The translations under genes and the position numbers were made by a program. The notes below the pieces were generated by a model. The model was not told the DNA's origin, did no database searches, and was given only the letters and a program-made list of their open reading frames with translations. Source: Symbiodinium natans (lineage: Eukaryota; Sar; Dinophyceae; Suessiales; Symbiodiniaceae). Taken from it: a stretch of DNA of 64,000 nucleotides. The stretch lies in NCBI GenBank assembly GCA_905221605.1, contig CAJNDS010002745.1, forward strand, positions 786,001 to 850,000. The letters run 5' to 3'. Numbering within the stretch: the first letter of the stretch is position 1; every line of letters starts with the position of its first letter. Shown one piece after another: positions 51,801-56,111 of the stretch.

Positions 51801-54404
51801 TTAGGGTCAGGGCTTCGGGGTTTACTCTGGGGGCTAGCTGGAGAACAAGGTAGAGTCTTAAAGTGCGGTGTTGCGAGCCGTTGGGTTTTAGCATGTTTTT
51901 TATAGTTCGGAATGTTTGTTACTTAGGGGGCCGTAAGAAAATCCATGCGAAAACCTCCCCCCGAAACCAAAACCCGAAACCCGAAACCCTCGATCCTGAA
52001 AACCCTCCAAATCCCCGAAACCACAAGACCCTAAACCCCAAACCCGAACCCCTAAACCTCGAACCCTAAGGGAGAAAGCAAAGCCGCACCCGAAACGAGG
52101 CGCCTCGGCGTCCTGCTTGAAGATGATGGCTTTGTAGGCCTCAAGAAGGCTTATGCTTGGAGGTTCACGGGCAATTATCCCCCTAGCTATAAGACGACTT
52201 ATAACCTACTTGGAAGACTTAGGGGGCTTATGATTATCAGAACAGTTCTAGTTGGGGTGATGGCTTTGTAGGCCTCAAGATTCGAGATTCATGGGGAATT
52301 ACTAGACCTTTTGAGGGTTTGGGTTATGGTTTAGGGTTTAGGGTTTAGGGTGACCCAGGATACTAGGAATAGAACGGGTACCTTTTTTGGTATTATATAC
52401 GGATTATATAAGGGGATTGTAAGGATCGACAAGTGACTTCCTTCTCGCCTCGAGCTCTTCTCTTTCTGATTGCTTAGGTGGCCAATCAGCTCCTCCTTCA
52501 GGACTGTGAAGATAGCTCAACCTTGCAGTCTCGGCCACCGTCAGCTCTGCATCGCACATGTCAGGGATTTTTTCCTGACACAGAGATAATCTCACGCACA
52601 GTCTTGTCATGCTCCGAAATAAGCGAGGTCTGGCAGCGGCCTGAAAAATGCCATCAATGAAGTGACACAGCTCGCTGTCACTTATTCTCAGAGTAGCCAA
52701 CATAGTCGCGCAGATTCGAGCCGGGCCCCGCTTCTAAAGAAGCCCAGCTGTGAACACACCTCTAGCCTGCTCCAGCCGTTCGAACACCAACAAGAGAAAA
52801 ACGGAAATAAGGGCCTACTCCGGGTCCTAGATCAAACCCCGAATTCTATGTCAAGTCTGCTTACAACCTACTCAGGGGACTTAGGGCGCTTATAAGTTAT
52901 GAGTACCCTGAACCTGAACCTCAAAGTAGAGGGTTAGGGTCGGGTACGGGGGCTGAGCCTTGGGGACTTTGGGCTTCCTAATGGCTTGGGCTGTGGAATT
53001 TAGGGTTAAGGGTTCAGAATCCAAACAACGACCTCTTTCTTTCTTGTGCACCGGTGGACAAATCTGCATTGTAGGGTTTATAAGAGTCTGTAGGGGTTAC
53101 AGGGTTTATTCGGCTTGTGGGATTATCGGGTCTACAGCGTGGTTAGGTCCCAAAGCTAACCCTAAACCCTAAACCCTGAACCCGGAACCCTAAACCCTAA
53201 ACCCTAAACCCTAAACCCTAAACCCTAGACCCTGAACCCCCGGTTCGCACCTCTTTGGCCTTCTGCACGTCACTGGCTTCCAGAGCCTGCGCCTGGGCGT
53301 TGCAACCGTTGGGCGGCTTGCGGTTGAACACTGACAGTTGGGGCTTAGGGTTTGTGGTTTAGGGTTTGGGGATTCAAGATTTAGGGTTCAGGGCAGGGTT
53401 TCGGGTTTGGGGTTTGGGGTTAGGGGTTTGGGGTTTGGGGTTTGGGGCTTGGGGTTTGCGGTTTGGGGTTTGGAGTCTGGGGTTTGGGGGTTGGGGTTTA
53501 AAGATTTGGGGGTCCAGGGGCTGGCTAACGTTTATGCTCTTAAGGGGCTTTGAGAGCCCTCAAACTTGAGGGTTTAGCATGTAGCTTAGCCTGGGGATAG
53601 GATTAGGGGGACCCTTGGGGATCTCGACCCTCTGAATAAGGTCCCTGTTTCAGACCAGCAGAGGGCTAAGAAGGGTTCCGTTTTACAGGCCTCCCTTATC
53701 CTACCTAGGGAAGATTGAAAGTGCAGGGTTTAAGGTTTAGGGTTTAGGGTTTAGGGTTTAGGGTTTAGGGTTTAGGGTTGAGGGAAGCCAGCCTTCTCTA
53801 AGAGATCCTCGAAGATCTTCTTTTCGGCTTCGCTGGCCTGTCGGAAGGGGATTTCAAGAGAGTCATTTGTTTTGACTGAGGGCCTTAAGGCCCCTGAACC
53901 CTAAACCCTAAACAACCCTAAACCTTAAACCCTAAACCTAAACCTAAACCCTAAACCCTAATTAAAGCCTAAACCCTAAACCCTAAACCCTAAACCCTAA
54001 GCCCTAAACCCTAAACCCTAAACCCTAGGGTCTGTACAGGGCTTGTGGGCTTAGCGCTGCATTCTGAGACCGCCGCCCTTTGTAAAGAACAAATCTCAAG
54101 CCCCTTCATGGGGCTGGGTTTAGGGTTTAGGGTTTAGGGTTTAGGGTTTAGGGTTTAGGGTTTAGGGTTTAGGGTTTAGGGTTTAGGGTTTAGGGTTTAG
54201 GGTTTAGGGTTTAGGGTTTAGGGTTTAGGGTTTAGGGTTTAGGGTTTAGTGTTTAGGGGTTTAGGGTTTTAGGGTTTTAGGGTTTACGGTTTAGGGTTTA
54301 GGGTTTAGGGTCTAGGGTTTAAGTTTTAGTGTTTAGGGTTTAGGGTTTAGGGCGGTAGTCCTCTCTGAATCAGGGTCCTGTTGGTCCGACCAGGAATCAT
54401 TCAT
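19095..54404 (-). CDS. PSMD11: 26S proteasome regulatory subunit Rpn6 (PSMD11), complete gene, 29 exons
   Basis: Rpn6 is a lid subunit with helical repeats and a C-terminal PCI domain; it clamps the lid to the ATPase ring and the 20S core. Read on the minus strand, 29 exons (each listed separately) give 1329 bases, 442 codons plus TAA, against about 422 residues in human. Diagnostic matches to the human protein as I remember it include [71 protein letters not shown] and the C-terminal [12 protein letters not shown]. Alignment spacing is kept across nearly every junction. Donors are 20 GC, 4 GA and 4 GT. Introns average about 1.2 kb and consist largely of telomere-like repeats. No frameshift or internal stop was needed, so the gene looks functional. 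Exons 1, 2 and 11 are the least certain. Confidence 0.93.
19164..19256 (+). repeat. TTTAGGG array at the 3' end of intron 28
   Basis: Thirteen perfect units, 28 bases from the terminal Rpn6 exon. In transcript sense this is a CCCUAAA run just before the acceptor. Confidence 0.9.
19260..19800. other. Intron 28 unique stretch with dispersed repeat pieces
   Basis: Contains AAGGGTCCATG, GGGCCTTAATT, TTTACAGGGTTCAGAAGCATGGGC and related text that recurs near 15950, 30005 and 63310. The 74-codon minus frame at 19517-19741 lies in this repeat and is not supported as a gene. Confidence 0.6.
19806..20104. repeat. ~300-bp degenerate TA/TATAC block
   Basis: Almost pure A/T with TATATTA, TATACTA and TATGTTA steps, inside Rpn6 intron 28. 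It can form extensive self-complementary structure. No gene. Confidence 0.9.
20684..20967 (+). repeat. Long TTTAGGG array in Rpn6 intron 28
   Basis: About forty units, some with an extra or missing base. One of the longest arrays in the window. Confidence 0.95.
21202..21252 (-). CDS. PSMD11: Rpn6 exon 28
   Basis: AACAG|GTC to GCAGAG|GCCTCC (GC donor). Encodes [17 protein letters not shown], matching human VDKTYEAALETIQNMSK. CCCTAAA lies left and TTTAGGG right on the plus strand. Confidence 0.95.
21440..21592 (+). repeat. TTGAGGG variant array
   Basis: About fourteen TTGAGGG units after a few TTTAGGG. The reverse frame reads as STLNPQP repeats, an artefact. Confidence 0.9.
21782..21816 (-). 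CDS. PSMD11: Rpn6 exon 27
   Basis: GGTCAG|GC to GAGCAG|GTCCCT, a GT donor. Completes Gly from the previous exon and encodes [11 protein letters not shown], matching human EGVLIIFDEPP. Confidence 0.95.
22140..22275 (-). repeat. CCCTAAA-rich stretch in intron 26
   Basis: Mostly CCCTAAA with CCCCAAA and CCCTGAA variants. Between 22276 and 22916 I see only further arrays in both orientations and short islands with no homology. Confidence 0.75.
22917..22971 (-). CDS. PSMD11: Rpn6 exon 26 (PCI winged helix)
   Basis: CAGCCAG|GCC to CAAG|GCCAAT (GC donor). Encodes [11 protein letters not shown] then LNGTLDQ, the most conserved part of the PCI domain (human RKLSQMILDKKFHGILDQ). Confidence 0.97.
23385..23600 (-). 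other. Unique island inside Rpn6 intron 25
   Basis: One minus frame reads [19 protein letters not shown], charged and coiled-coil-like; another is open for 94 codons. It lies inside an intron on the same strand and matches nothing in Rpn6, so it is either a captured fragment, an alternative exon or chance. Confidence 0.3.
23790..24076 (-). repeat. Mixed CCCTAAA/CCCCAAA array
   Basis: About forty units in which CCCTAAA and CCCCAAA alternate, directly left of Rpn6 exon 25. Confidence 0.9.
24085..24133 (-). CDS. PSMD11: Rpn6 exon 25
   Basis: CCCAG|GATC to ACTCAG|GCCCAT (GC donor). Encodes [16 protein letters not shown]; using the GC donor gives exactly the human spacing up to KLSEM. The CAGGCC motif is repeated at both ends of the intron. 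Confidence 0.95.
24171..24257 (+). repeat. TTTAGGG array right of Rpn6 exon 25
   Basis: Twelve units. With the array at 23790 it forms an inverted pair around the exon. Confidence 0.9.
25153..25179 (-). CDS. PSMD11: Rpn6 exon 24 (27 bp)
   Basis: GCCAG|GATA to GTGGA|GTTTGC, a GT donor. Encodes ILEPFSRV plus two bases of Glu, matching human VIEPFSRV. It sits in a stretch of TTTAGGG-like variants. Confidence 0.95.
25741..25846 (+). repeat. Interrupted poly-G block
   Basis: Runs of 8 to 18 G separated by single A or T. It reads as poly-Gly on plus or poly-Pro on minus in every frame; the flanks are open on both strands, but the block lies in an Rpn6 intron. Confidence 0.9.
25991..26356 (-). other. 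121-codon open frame next to the TIR element
   Basis: Minus frame from [13 protein letters not shown] to a TGA, including [14 protein letters not shown] and [13 protein letters not shown]. It joins in phase 0 to an 81-bp frame at 27585-27505 ([17 protein letters not shown]) if the TIR element is removed as a GT-AG intron (GTACAG ... TGTAG). It lies inside an Rpn6 intron, so coding status is doubtful. Confidence 0.35.
26358..27503. mobile_element. Non-autonomous TIR DNA element with TA duplication
   Basis: The left end TACAGTAAAACCACTGTAT and the right end read inward, TACAGTAAAAACGCTGTAT, form terminal inverted repeats of about 25 bases, and TA flanks both sides. TA duplication and a CAGT-initial TIR fit Tc1/mariner-pogo type MITEs. 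There is no transposase; the interior is a hairpin-unit tandem array. A decayed relative lies at 8229-8310. Confidence 0.8.
26535..27320. repeat. Nine-copy tandem array of ~60-nt hairpin units
   Basis: Each unit runs GGGAGTCAC, TAGAG, TTTTCAG, CC, CTGAAAA, CTCTA, GTGACTCCC and is nearly perfectly self-complementary. Spacers of 20-40 bases (GCGCCTCGGGCCTGACCC) separate them. Nine full cores with one partial copy at 27300 are visible. Confidence 0.9.
28186..28250 (-). CDS. PSMD11: Rpn6 exon 23
   Basis: ACCGAG|GAC to CTTAG|GCGCGG (GC donor). Encodes [21 protein letters not shown] and the start of Arg, matching human DPIISTHLAKL, YDNLLEQNLI. Confidence 0.97.
28800..29095 (-). repeat. CCCTAAA/CCCCAAA arrays
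   Basis: Alternating units in two blocks left of exon 22, in Rpn6 intron 22. Confidence 0.9.
29178..29237 (-). CDS. PSMD11: Rpn6 exon 22
   Basis: GCCAG|GCC to TCCGAG|GACTCC, a GA donor. Encodes [10 protein letters not shown] and [18 protein letters not shown] occurs at both intron ends, so the cut position is ambiguous within it, but every choice is non-GT. Confidence 0.95.
29249..29440 (+). repeat. TTTAGGG/TTTGGGG array
   Basis: About twenty-five units right of exon 22, mostly TTTGGGG in the middle. Partner of the CCCTAAA block to the left. Confidence 0.9.
29793..29851 (-). CDS. PSMD11: Rpn6 exon 21
   Basis: CTCAG|GT to CATGAG|GCGCTT (GC donor). Encodes [11 protein letters not shown] and AAVASAHE, matching human LRYAGRQTEAL and KCVAQASK. 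Confidence 0.93.
30005..30310. repeat. Dispersed degenerate repeat
   Basis: Text such as GGGCCCTTAAT, CCTTTTTGGTTT, GGGGCTTT, GGGAATAAGGAC and ACTCTGGGTCCTAG recurs near 9420, 20160, 24590, 24750 and 52380. It lies in Rpn6 intron 20. Confidence 0.6.
30949..30979 (-). CDS. PSMD11: Rpn6 exon 20
   Basis: GCACAG|GAG to GTCGG|GCCCCAG (GC donor). Encodes [10 protein letters not shown] plus one base, matching human DVQALVSGKL in spacing. Confidence 0.9.
31787..31967 (+). repeat. TTTAGGG then TTTGGGG array
   Basis: About twenty-five units, the later ones uniformly TTTGGGG, in Rpn6 intron 19. Open frames here (PQTPNPK) are repeat artefacts. Confidence 0.95.
32082..32281 (-). repeat. 8-bp CCCTAAAA array
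   Basis: About twenty-four units, mostly of the A-extended form, between the TTTGGGG array and Rpn6 exon 19. Confidence 0.95.
32550..32606 (-). CDS. PSMD11: Rpn6 exon 19
   Basis: GGGGAG|GCC to CCGAAG|GCGGGT (GC donor). Encodes [10 protein letters not shown] and SKIMSNQPK, matching human KYMLLCKIMLNTPE. Confidence 0.97.
33736..34206 (-). CDS. Nested intronless ORF with plastid-type bipartite leader; function unknown
   Basis: 156 codons from the ATG at 34206 (MERRGVR) to a stop at 33736; an in-frame GTG three codons upstream is the only alternative start. Residues 7-20 ([14 protein letters not shown]) form a signal-peptide core, followed directly by TFVPMPSP, which resembles the FVAP/FVP motif after the signal peptide in dinoflagellate plastid precursors, and a basic stretch (RERQREHRR). 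The mature part is charged: [30 protein letters not shown], then [18 protein letters not shown]. The C-terminal 60 residues loosely resemble the small alpha-beta layout of HicA-type domains, but I would not assign it. It lies in Rpn6 intron 18 on the same strand and has no intron itself, which suggests a retrocopy. Confidence 0.65.
   Translation of the reverse strand: MERRGVRAAVVLLCLTLHLHHTFVPMPSPAIFGLRERQREHRRGLACHYAHGAAGVKGKDVDLEELAMEKEREAAAAGLTLDKRLAKLRKAEDFIRYAKSHGASVASTKSRRMRISKDGVWHDVAGQGSGKELMKSERTKMLTSFKAMGIAFKSKA
35058..35219 (+). repeat. 9-bp GGGATTCAA array
   Basis: About seventeen units (GGGATTCAA, a few substituted), grading on the left into TTTAGGGATTCAAGGG. A telomere-like unit has evidently expanded into a new satellite next to Rpn6 exon 18. 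Confidence 0.92.
35248..35319 (-). CDS. PSMD11: Rpn6 exon 18 (longest, 72 bp)
   Basis: CGGAAG|GAC to GCCAAG|GCCCTG (GC donor). Encodes [16 protein letters not shown] and HQSNSTAK, matching human DWKTAYSYFYEAFEGY and DSIDSPK. Confidence 0.97.
35337..35396 (-). repeat. CCCTAAA array
   Basis: Eight units immediately right of exon 18. Here the orientation is opposite to the usual exon flank. Confidence 0.9.
35887..35931 (-). CDS. PSMD11: Rpn6 exon 17
   Basis: GTCGAG|GCA to GAAAAG|GACTTC, a GA donor. Encodes [15 protein letters not shown], matching human ATLDMQSGIIHAAEEK. AAGGAC-type borders repeat at both intron ends. Confidence 0.95.
36229..36320 (+). repeat. TTTAGGG array in intron 16
   Basis: Twelve to thirteen units. 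Between 36320 and 37190 I see degenerate repeats and no gene. Confidence 0.85.
37188..37273 (-). repeat. CCCTAAA array left of exon 16
   Basis: Twelve units, 34 bases from the exon. Confidence 0.9.
37307..37339 (-). CDS. PSMD11: Rpn6 exon 16 (33 bp)
   Basis: CCCAAG|GCC to CTGCAG|GCCGGG (GC donor). Encodes [11 protein letters not shown], matching human ANAIYCPPKLQ. Confidence 0.96.
37839..38104 (+). repeat. Very long TTTAGGG array
   Basis: Thirty-eight nearly perfect units in Rpn6 intron 15. Confidence 0.95.
38543..38575 (-). CDS. PSMD11: Rpn6 exon 15 (33 bp)
   Basis: CATCAG|GCG to ACCAAT|GCCGCA (GC donor without the usual AG before it). Encodes [11 protein letters not shown], matching human ARAALTSARTT. 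Confidence 0.94.
39345..39377. repeat. Adjacent poly-C and poly-A
   Basis: About fourteen C followed by about eighteen A, in intron 14. Confidence 0.9.
39764..39815 (-). CDS. PSMD11: Rpn6 exon 14
   Basis: GCTCAG|GATC to CCGAAG|GCTACG (GC donor). Encodes [17 protein letters not shown], matching human VQLLESKTYHALSNLPK. Confidence 0.96.
39960..41100. other. Intron 13, mostly unique A/T-richer sequence
   Basis: 40060-40460 is unusually free of telomere-like repeats. A short TTTAGGG/TTCAGGG array lies at 40498-40592 and a 16-C run at 40647. The 87-codon minus frame at 40843-41106 has no support. Confidence 0.6.
41206..41256 (-). CDS. PSMD11: Rpn6 exon 13
   Basis: GCCAG|GAAG to GTTGA|GCGCCC (GC donor). 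Encodes [12 protein letters not shown] and LLLV plus part of Glu, matching human QLLRELKKMDDKALLVE. Flanked by CCCTAAA left and TTTAGGG right. Confidence 0.97.
41912..42025 (+). repeat. 113-bp dispersed repeat, copy 1
   Basis: Starts CTTGGCTACACTCAGGAGGG, includes AAATTAAAC, TTTTAGCTGCC, AAACCCAATAAACCC, and ends AGTAAAGTACCACAAAG. Rpn6 intron 12. Confidence 0.9.
42083..42270 (-). other. Open island in Rpn6 intron 12
   Basis: Two minus frames are open; one reads [20 protein letters not shown] and ends at GAGATG|GTATAGG. It superficially resembles an Rpn6 helix, but exon 12 at 42945-42976 covers that position, so this is a decoy or another gene fragment. Confidence 0.25.
42528..42648 (+). repeat. 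113-bp dispersed repeat, copy 2
   Basis: Diverged copy (AGTAAAGCACCACAAAG end at 42629) followed by GTCAAGAGGGCTTCCAAG, a piece also found at 10382 and 27788. Confidence 0.85.
42741..42928 (-). repeat. CCCTCTAAA, CCTAAAG and CCCTAAA blocks in series
   Basis: Nine CCCTCTAAA units, then six CCTAAAG, then seven CCCTAAA: three locally uniform variants side by side, left of Rpn6 exon 12. Confidence 0.9.
42945..42976 (-). CDS. PSMD11: Rpn6 exon 12
   Basis: Most likely GCGGAG|CTG to CTGAC|GAGCCA, a GA donor. Encodes [10 protein letters not shown] plus two bases of Thr, matching human TKRYQEALHLGS. The acceptor could instead be CCCAG|GGCGGAG if exon 11 ends differently. Confidence 0.85.
43021..43170 (+). 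repeat. TTNAGGAAG 9-bp repeat
   Basis: About fourteen degenerate units of the type TTGAGGAAG, with 6- and 9-bp periods, in Rpn6 intron 11. Confidence 0.8.
43330..43665. other. Unique island in Rpn6 intron 11
   Basis: Over 300 bases without telomere repeats. TTATCG and ATATCGCTTT motifs repeat (43385-43490). No homologous reading frame recognised. Confidence 0.6.
43671..43815 (-). repeat. CCCTAAA array
   Basis: Twenty units, one short, in Rpn6 intron 11. Confidence 0.95.
44146..44172 (-). CDS. PSMD11: Rpn6 exon 11 (27 bp, least certain internal exon)
   Basis: TTTCAAG|AAC to ATCCAG|GCCACA (GC donor). Encodes NTYLNLEIQ, filling the helix between TFLR and LKYQD with a length one residue longer than human. 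It is the only exon here without a clear sequence match. Confidence 0.6.
44440..44605 (-). repeat. CCCTAAAA array
   Basis: About eighteen 8-bp units in Rpn6 intron 10. Confidence 0.9.
45679..45719 (-). CDS. PSMD11: Rpn6 exon 10
   Basis: ACGTGAG|GT to CGAGAG|GTATGT, a canonical GT donor. Encodes [13 protein letters not shown] after completing Gly. EKRTFLR is identical to human. A GA donor after CGC is an alternative end. Confidence 0.9.
46430..46475 (-). CDS. PSMD11: Rpn6 exon 9
   Basis: GCCAG|GCG to TGCAAAG|GCTGCT (GC donor). Encodes [15 protein letters not shown], matching human EVELCLECIEWAK. Confidence 0.97.
47120..47240 (+). repeat. 29-bp tandem repeat, block 1
   Basis: Four degenerate copies of GGTTGGGCACTCCAGGGACA with CTCTGGGG. 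Confidence 0.85.
47538..47615 (+). repeat. 29-bp tandem repeat, block 2
   Basis: Three further copies of the GGTTGGGCACTCCAGGGACA unit, about 300 bases from block 1. Confidence 0.85.
48661..48723 (-). CDS. PSMD11: Rpn6 exon 8
   Basis: CCGGAG|GCG to TCTCAG|GCTCAT (GC donor). Encodes [15 protein letters not shown] and KTEKSQ, matching human AKAARLVRSLLDLFL. Confidence 0.97.
49305..49337 (-). CDS. PSMD11: Rpn6 exon 7 (33 bp)
   Basis: CCACAG|GAC to CCGAAG|GCCTTG (GC donor). Encodes [11 protein letters not shown], matching human YVRPFLNSISK. Confidence 0.94.
49790..50250 (-). repeat. Degenerate CCCTAAAC block
   Basis: Highly mixed CCCTAAA/CCCCTAAA/CCCAAAC sequence left of exon 6. No gene. Confidence 0.8.
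50258..50317 (-). CDS. PSMD11: Rpn6 exon 6
   Basis: ACCCAG|GCT to AGCAAG|GACACT, a GA donor. Encodes [13 protein letters not shown] and DISSLSK, matching human ELGSLLAKTGQA and ELGGLLK. Confidence 0.95.
50838..50873 (-). CDS. PSMD11: Rpn6 exon 5
   Basis: GAACAG|GAT to ATCTAC|GCATGG (GC donor). Encodes [12 protein letters not shown], matching human EEAVQVKEQSIL. Confidence 0.93.
51196..51424 (-). repeat. Three copies of the exon-5 acceptor border
   Basis: At 51196-51214, 51343-51365 and 51402-51424 the plus strand repeats CTGGGATCCTGTTCAGTGGG, with small changes. In gene sense each is CACTGAACAG|GATCCC, i.e. the exon-5 3' splice site plus the first exon bases. Confidence 0.8.
51530..51553 (+). 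repeat. Poly-G tract
   Basis: More than twenty consecutive G in Rpn6 intron 4. Confidence 0.9.
52104..52139 (-). CDS. PSMD11: Rpn6 exon 4
   Basis: TCTTGAG|GCC to GCCGAG|GCGCCT (GC donor). Encodes [12 protein letters not shown], matching human DILHSIVKRDIQEND in position. Confidence 0.9.
52258..52290 (-). repeat. Partial duplicate of the exon-4 5' end
   Basis: GATGGCTTTGTAGGCCTCAAG repeats exon 4's acceptor and first 15 coding bases, about 130 bases upstream of exon 4 in gene sense. Confidence 0.85.
52404..52703 (-). other. Open island in Rpn6 intron 3
   Basis: A 99-codon minus frame including [14 protein letters not shown] and [13 protein letters not shown]. No Rpn6 match and no recognised family; possibly a captured fragment. 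Confidence 0.25.
53251..53292 (-). CDS. PSMD11: Rpn6 exon 3
   Basis: GCCCAG|GCG to AAAGAG|GTGCGA (GT donor). Encodes [14 protein letters not shown], corresponding to human AQSLLSTDREASI. Confidence 0.85.
53793..53837 (-). CDS. PSMD11: Rpn6 exon 2
   Basis: CGACAG|GCC to GAGAAG|GCTGGC (GC donor). Encodes [15 protein letters not shown]; joined to exon 3 it gives LLEKAQALE, like human FQRAQSLL. The array orientations on its two sides are opposite to the usual pattern. Confidence 0.72.
54118..54350 (+). repeat. TTTAGGG array in Rpn6 intron 1
   Basis: About thirty-two units immediately before exon 1 on the plus strand, so in gene sense the intron ends far from it but carries CCCUAAA. Confidence 0.93.
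54354..54404 (-). CDS. PSMD11: Rpn6 exon 1 with probable start codon
   Basis: ATG at 54404 encodes [17 protein letters not shown]; donor ACTACC|GCCCTAAAC (GC). Chosen because it is the first in-phase ATG island upstream of exon 2 and obeys the GC/GCC border rule. The N-terminus is not conserved in the family, so this is the weakest terminal call. Confidence 0.55.
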
Positions 54405-54609
54405 GGTATTTCGGGTTTTAGTAGCTAGGGTTCGGGGCTTCGGGTTTAGGATTCTGGGGCTTGCTGGGTGTGACAGTTTGACCCTGAGACCCTGAACTCC
54501 TGAACTTTCCTGCGCGCAACGGATAGAGTGGGAGTGGAGACCCCTATATAATCCCCTAATGTTCCCCTGAAGTACCCATCTGGGGGGTGGGGGGGGGGGT
54601 TCCCCTAGT

Positions 54610-54854
54610 AGATGTACCCTGTTCGGGGTTGCCATAGTGAGGATTGTCGCATTTGGGTGTATATTCCTGTGGTACCCACTATTTTGCGACATGATGATTT
54701 GACTCCCGCACTGCCCCGCCAGCAGCGGTGTGATTTTTTGCTGAGTGTGCGGCTTGCACAGAAGAAGTACAAAACATCAAAGCAACTGCAGCAAAGCTGG
54801 CTGTTTACAGAAATCTCTGCAGTTGAAGGTCTGTGCTTTGTTGAGGATGCCTGA
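54610..54854 (+). other. Open plus-strand island upstream of Rpn6
   Basis: An 80-codon plus frame (CDFLLSVRLAQKKYKTS, LFTEISAVEGLCFVEDA to a stop). It lies head-to-head with Rpn6 exon 1. No family recognised. Confidence 0.3.
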
Positions 54855-54929
54855 AGCAGCGGTGAAGGCGATTCCTTCCTTCAACCTGCTGCTCATGGTT
54901 CTCGTGGCGGGGGGCCTAGATTCGACGTC

Positions 54930-55610
54930 GGGCAATTGATGCTCACGAGTGCTCCCTTCCAGCGCAAAAACGCCACGCTGAGATGCCGGGCAACTGATGC
55001 TGAAGATGTTGTTCCCATGACAAAAGAAATCCGGCAGCTGATGCCCTGATGTTCTCGTCCATGGCATAAGCGCCCGGCCCGGCACTCGATGCTCATGATG
55101 CTGGCAAGAACACCGGGTAGCTGATGCTCATGCTGCTGGTTCAGCTGCCCAGTCTTTATGACCATCATGACTACAATTTGCTTCAGAACGCCCAAGACAT
55201 GAAGGAAAATCATCCCTAATATTACCCTTATAAGGAAGAAGCAAAGAGTAGATGAGCATCAGGTGCCCGACGTCTCAGCTGAGATGCTGGATGCTTCCGT
55301 GGCTGGAGCTGGCTGAATGTTTAGGGTTTAGGGTTTAGGGTTTAGGGTTTAGGGTTTAGGGTTTAGGGTTTAGGTTTTAGGTTTTAGGGTAAGTCATGCT
55401 CCTTACATGCAAGATCCACCGGCTGCTGATGCTCGTCCTGTGGCAAGGGCTGGCAGAAACAAGGGGCAGCTGATGCTCACGCCAGCTGAGATGCTGGATA
55501 GATGCCCCCTCCGTGGCAAAAAACGGGCTGCAGCTCATGATGCTCATCCCGTGCCGGAACTGCGGTAGCTGATGCTCATGATGCTCATTCCCGCGGCGAA
55601 GGAACGTTCA
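54930..55610 (+). repeat. Degenerate GCTGATGCTCATGATGCT repeat cluster
   Basis: About nine copies of a core resembling GCAGCTGATGCTCATGATG with flanks like CCGTGGCAAGAAC, at irregular 60-100 bp spacing and interrupted by a TTTAGGG array at 55318-55390. It sits upstream of the Rpn6 start. Confidence 0.75.
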
Positions 55611-55959
55611 CACGCTGGAGCAGCCTTCCAAAACCACCTGAACTCACTACGGCGTGGGCTGCACCAAGTGTGACATATATAACTCGGCTTTCCTTCCTGT
55701 GTCATGCGCACGCTACACCCCGCCTTGGGACAGCTCGGCTGCCGAGGCGACGCGTGCAAGCGTCTACAATTACAAATAGCCCTAACCCAGCTGTAAGACC
55801 TGCACGCTCTATAAACCCTGTAAACCCTGCACATCCTATAAACCCCATAAAACCCAAAACACAAACCCTATAAACCCCATACTCAAACCGTATAGACCTA
55901 CACAAACCCTAGAAACCCTGTCCCTAAACAATCAAACCCTGGGAATTCGCGCGTGCTGC

Positions 55960-55995
55960 CTCCACTTCCTGATCCACCTCCATGGGGTCATCTGC
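55960..55995 (-). CDS. Candidate 36-bp exon
   Basis: ACGCAG|GCAGAT to GTGGAG|GCAGCA; AGGCAG repeats at both borders. Encodes ADDPMEVDQEVE in phase 0/0, continuing from 56112-56148. Product unknown. Confidence 0.4.
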
Positions 55996-56111
55996 CTGCG
56001 TGCATCCTAAACCCTAAAAACCCTGAACCCTAACCCCTGTGTAGGGTTTAAGAGCCTAGGGCTTCGCGTGTCGGAGTCCCCAACAAGCCCTGCCCTAAAC
56101 GCTGACCGGAA

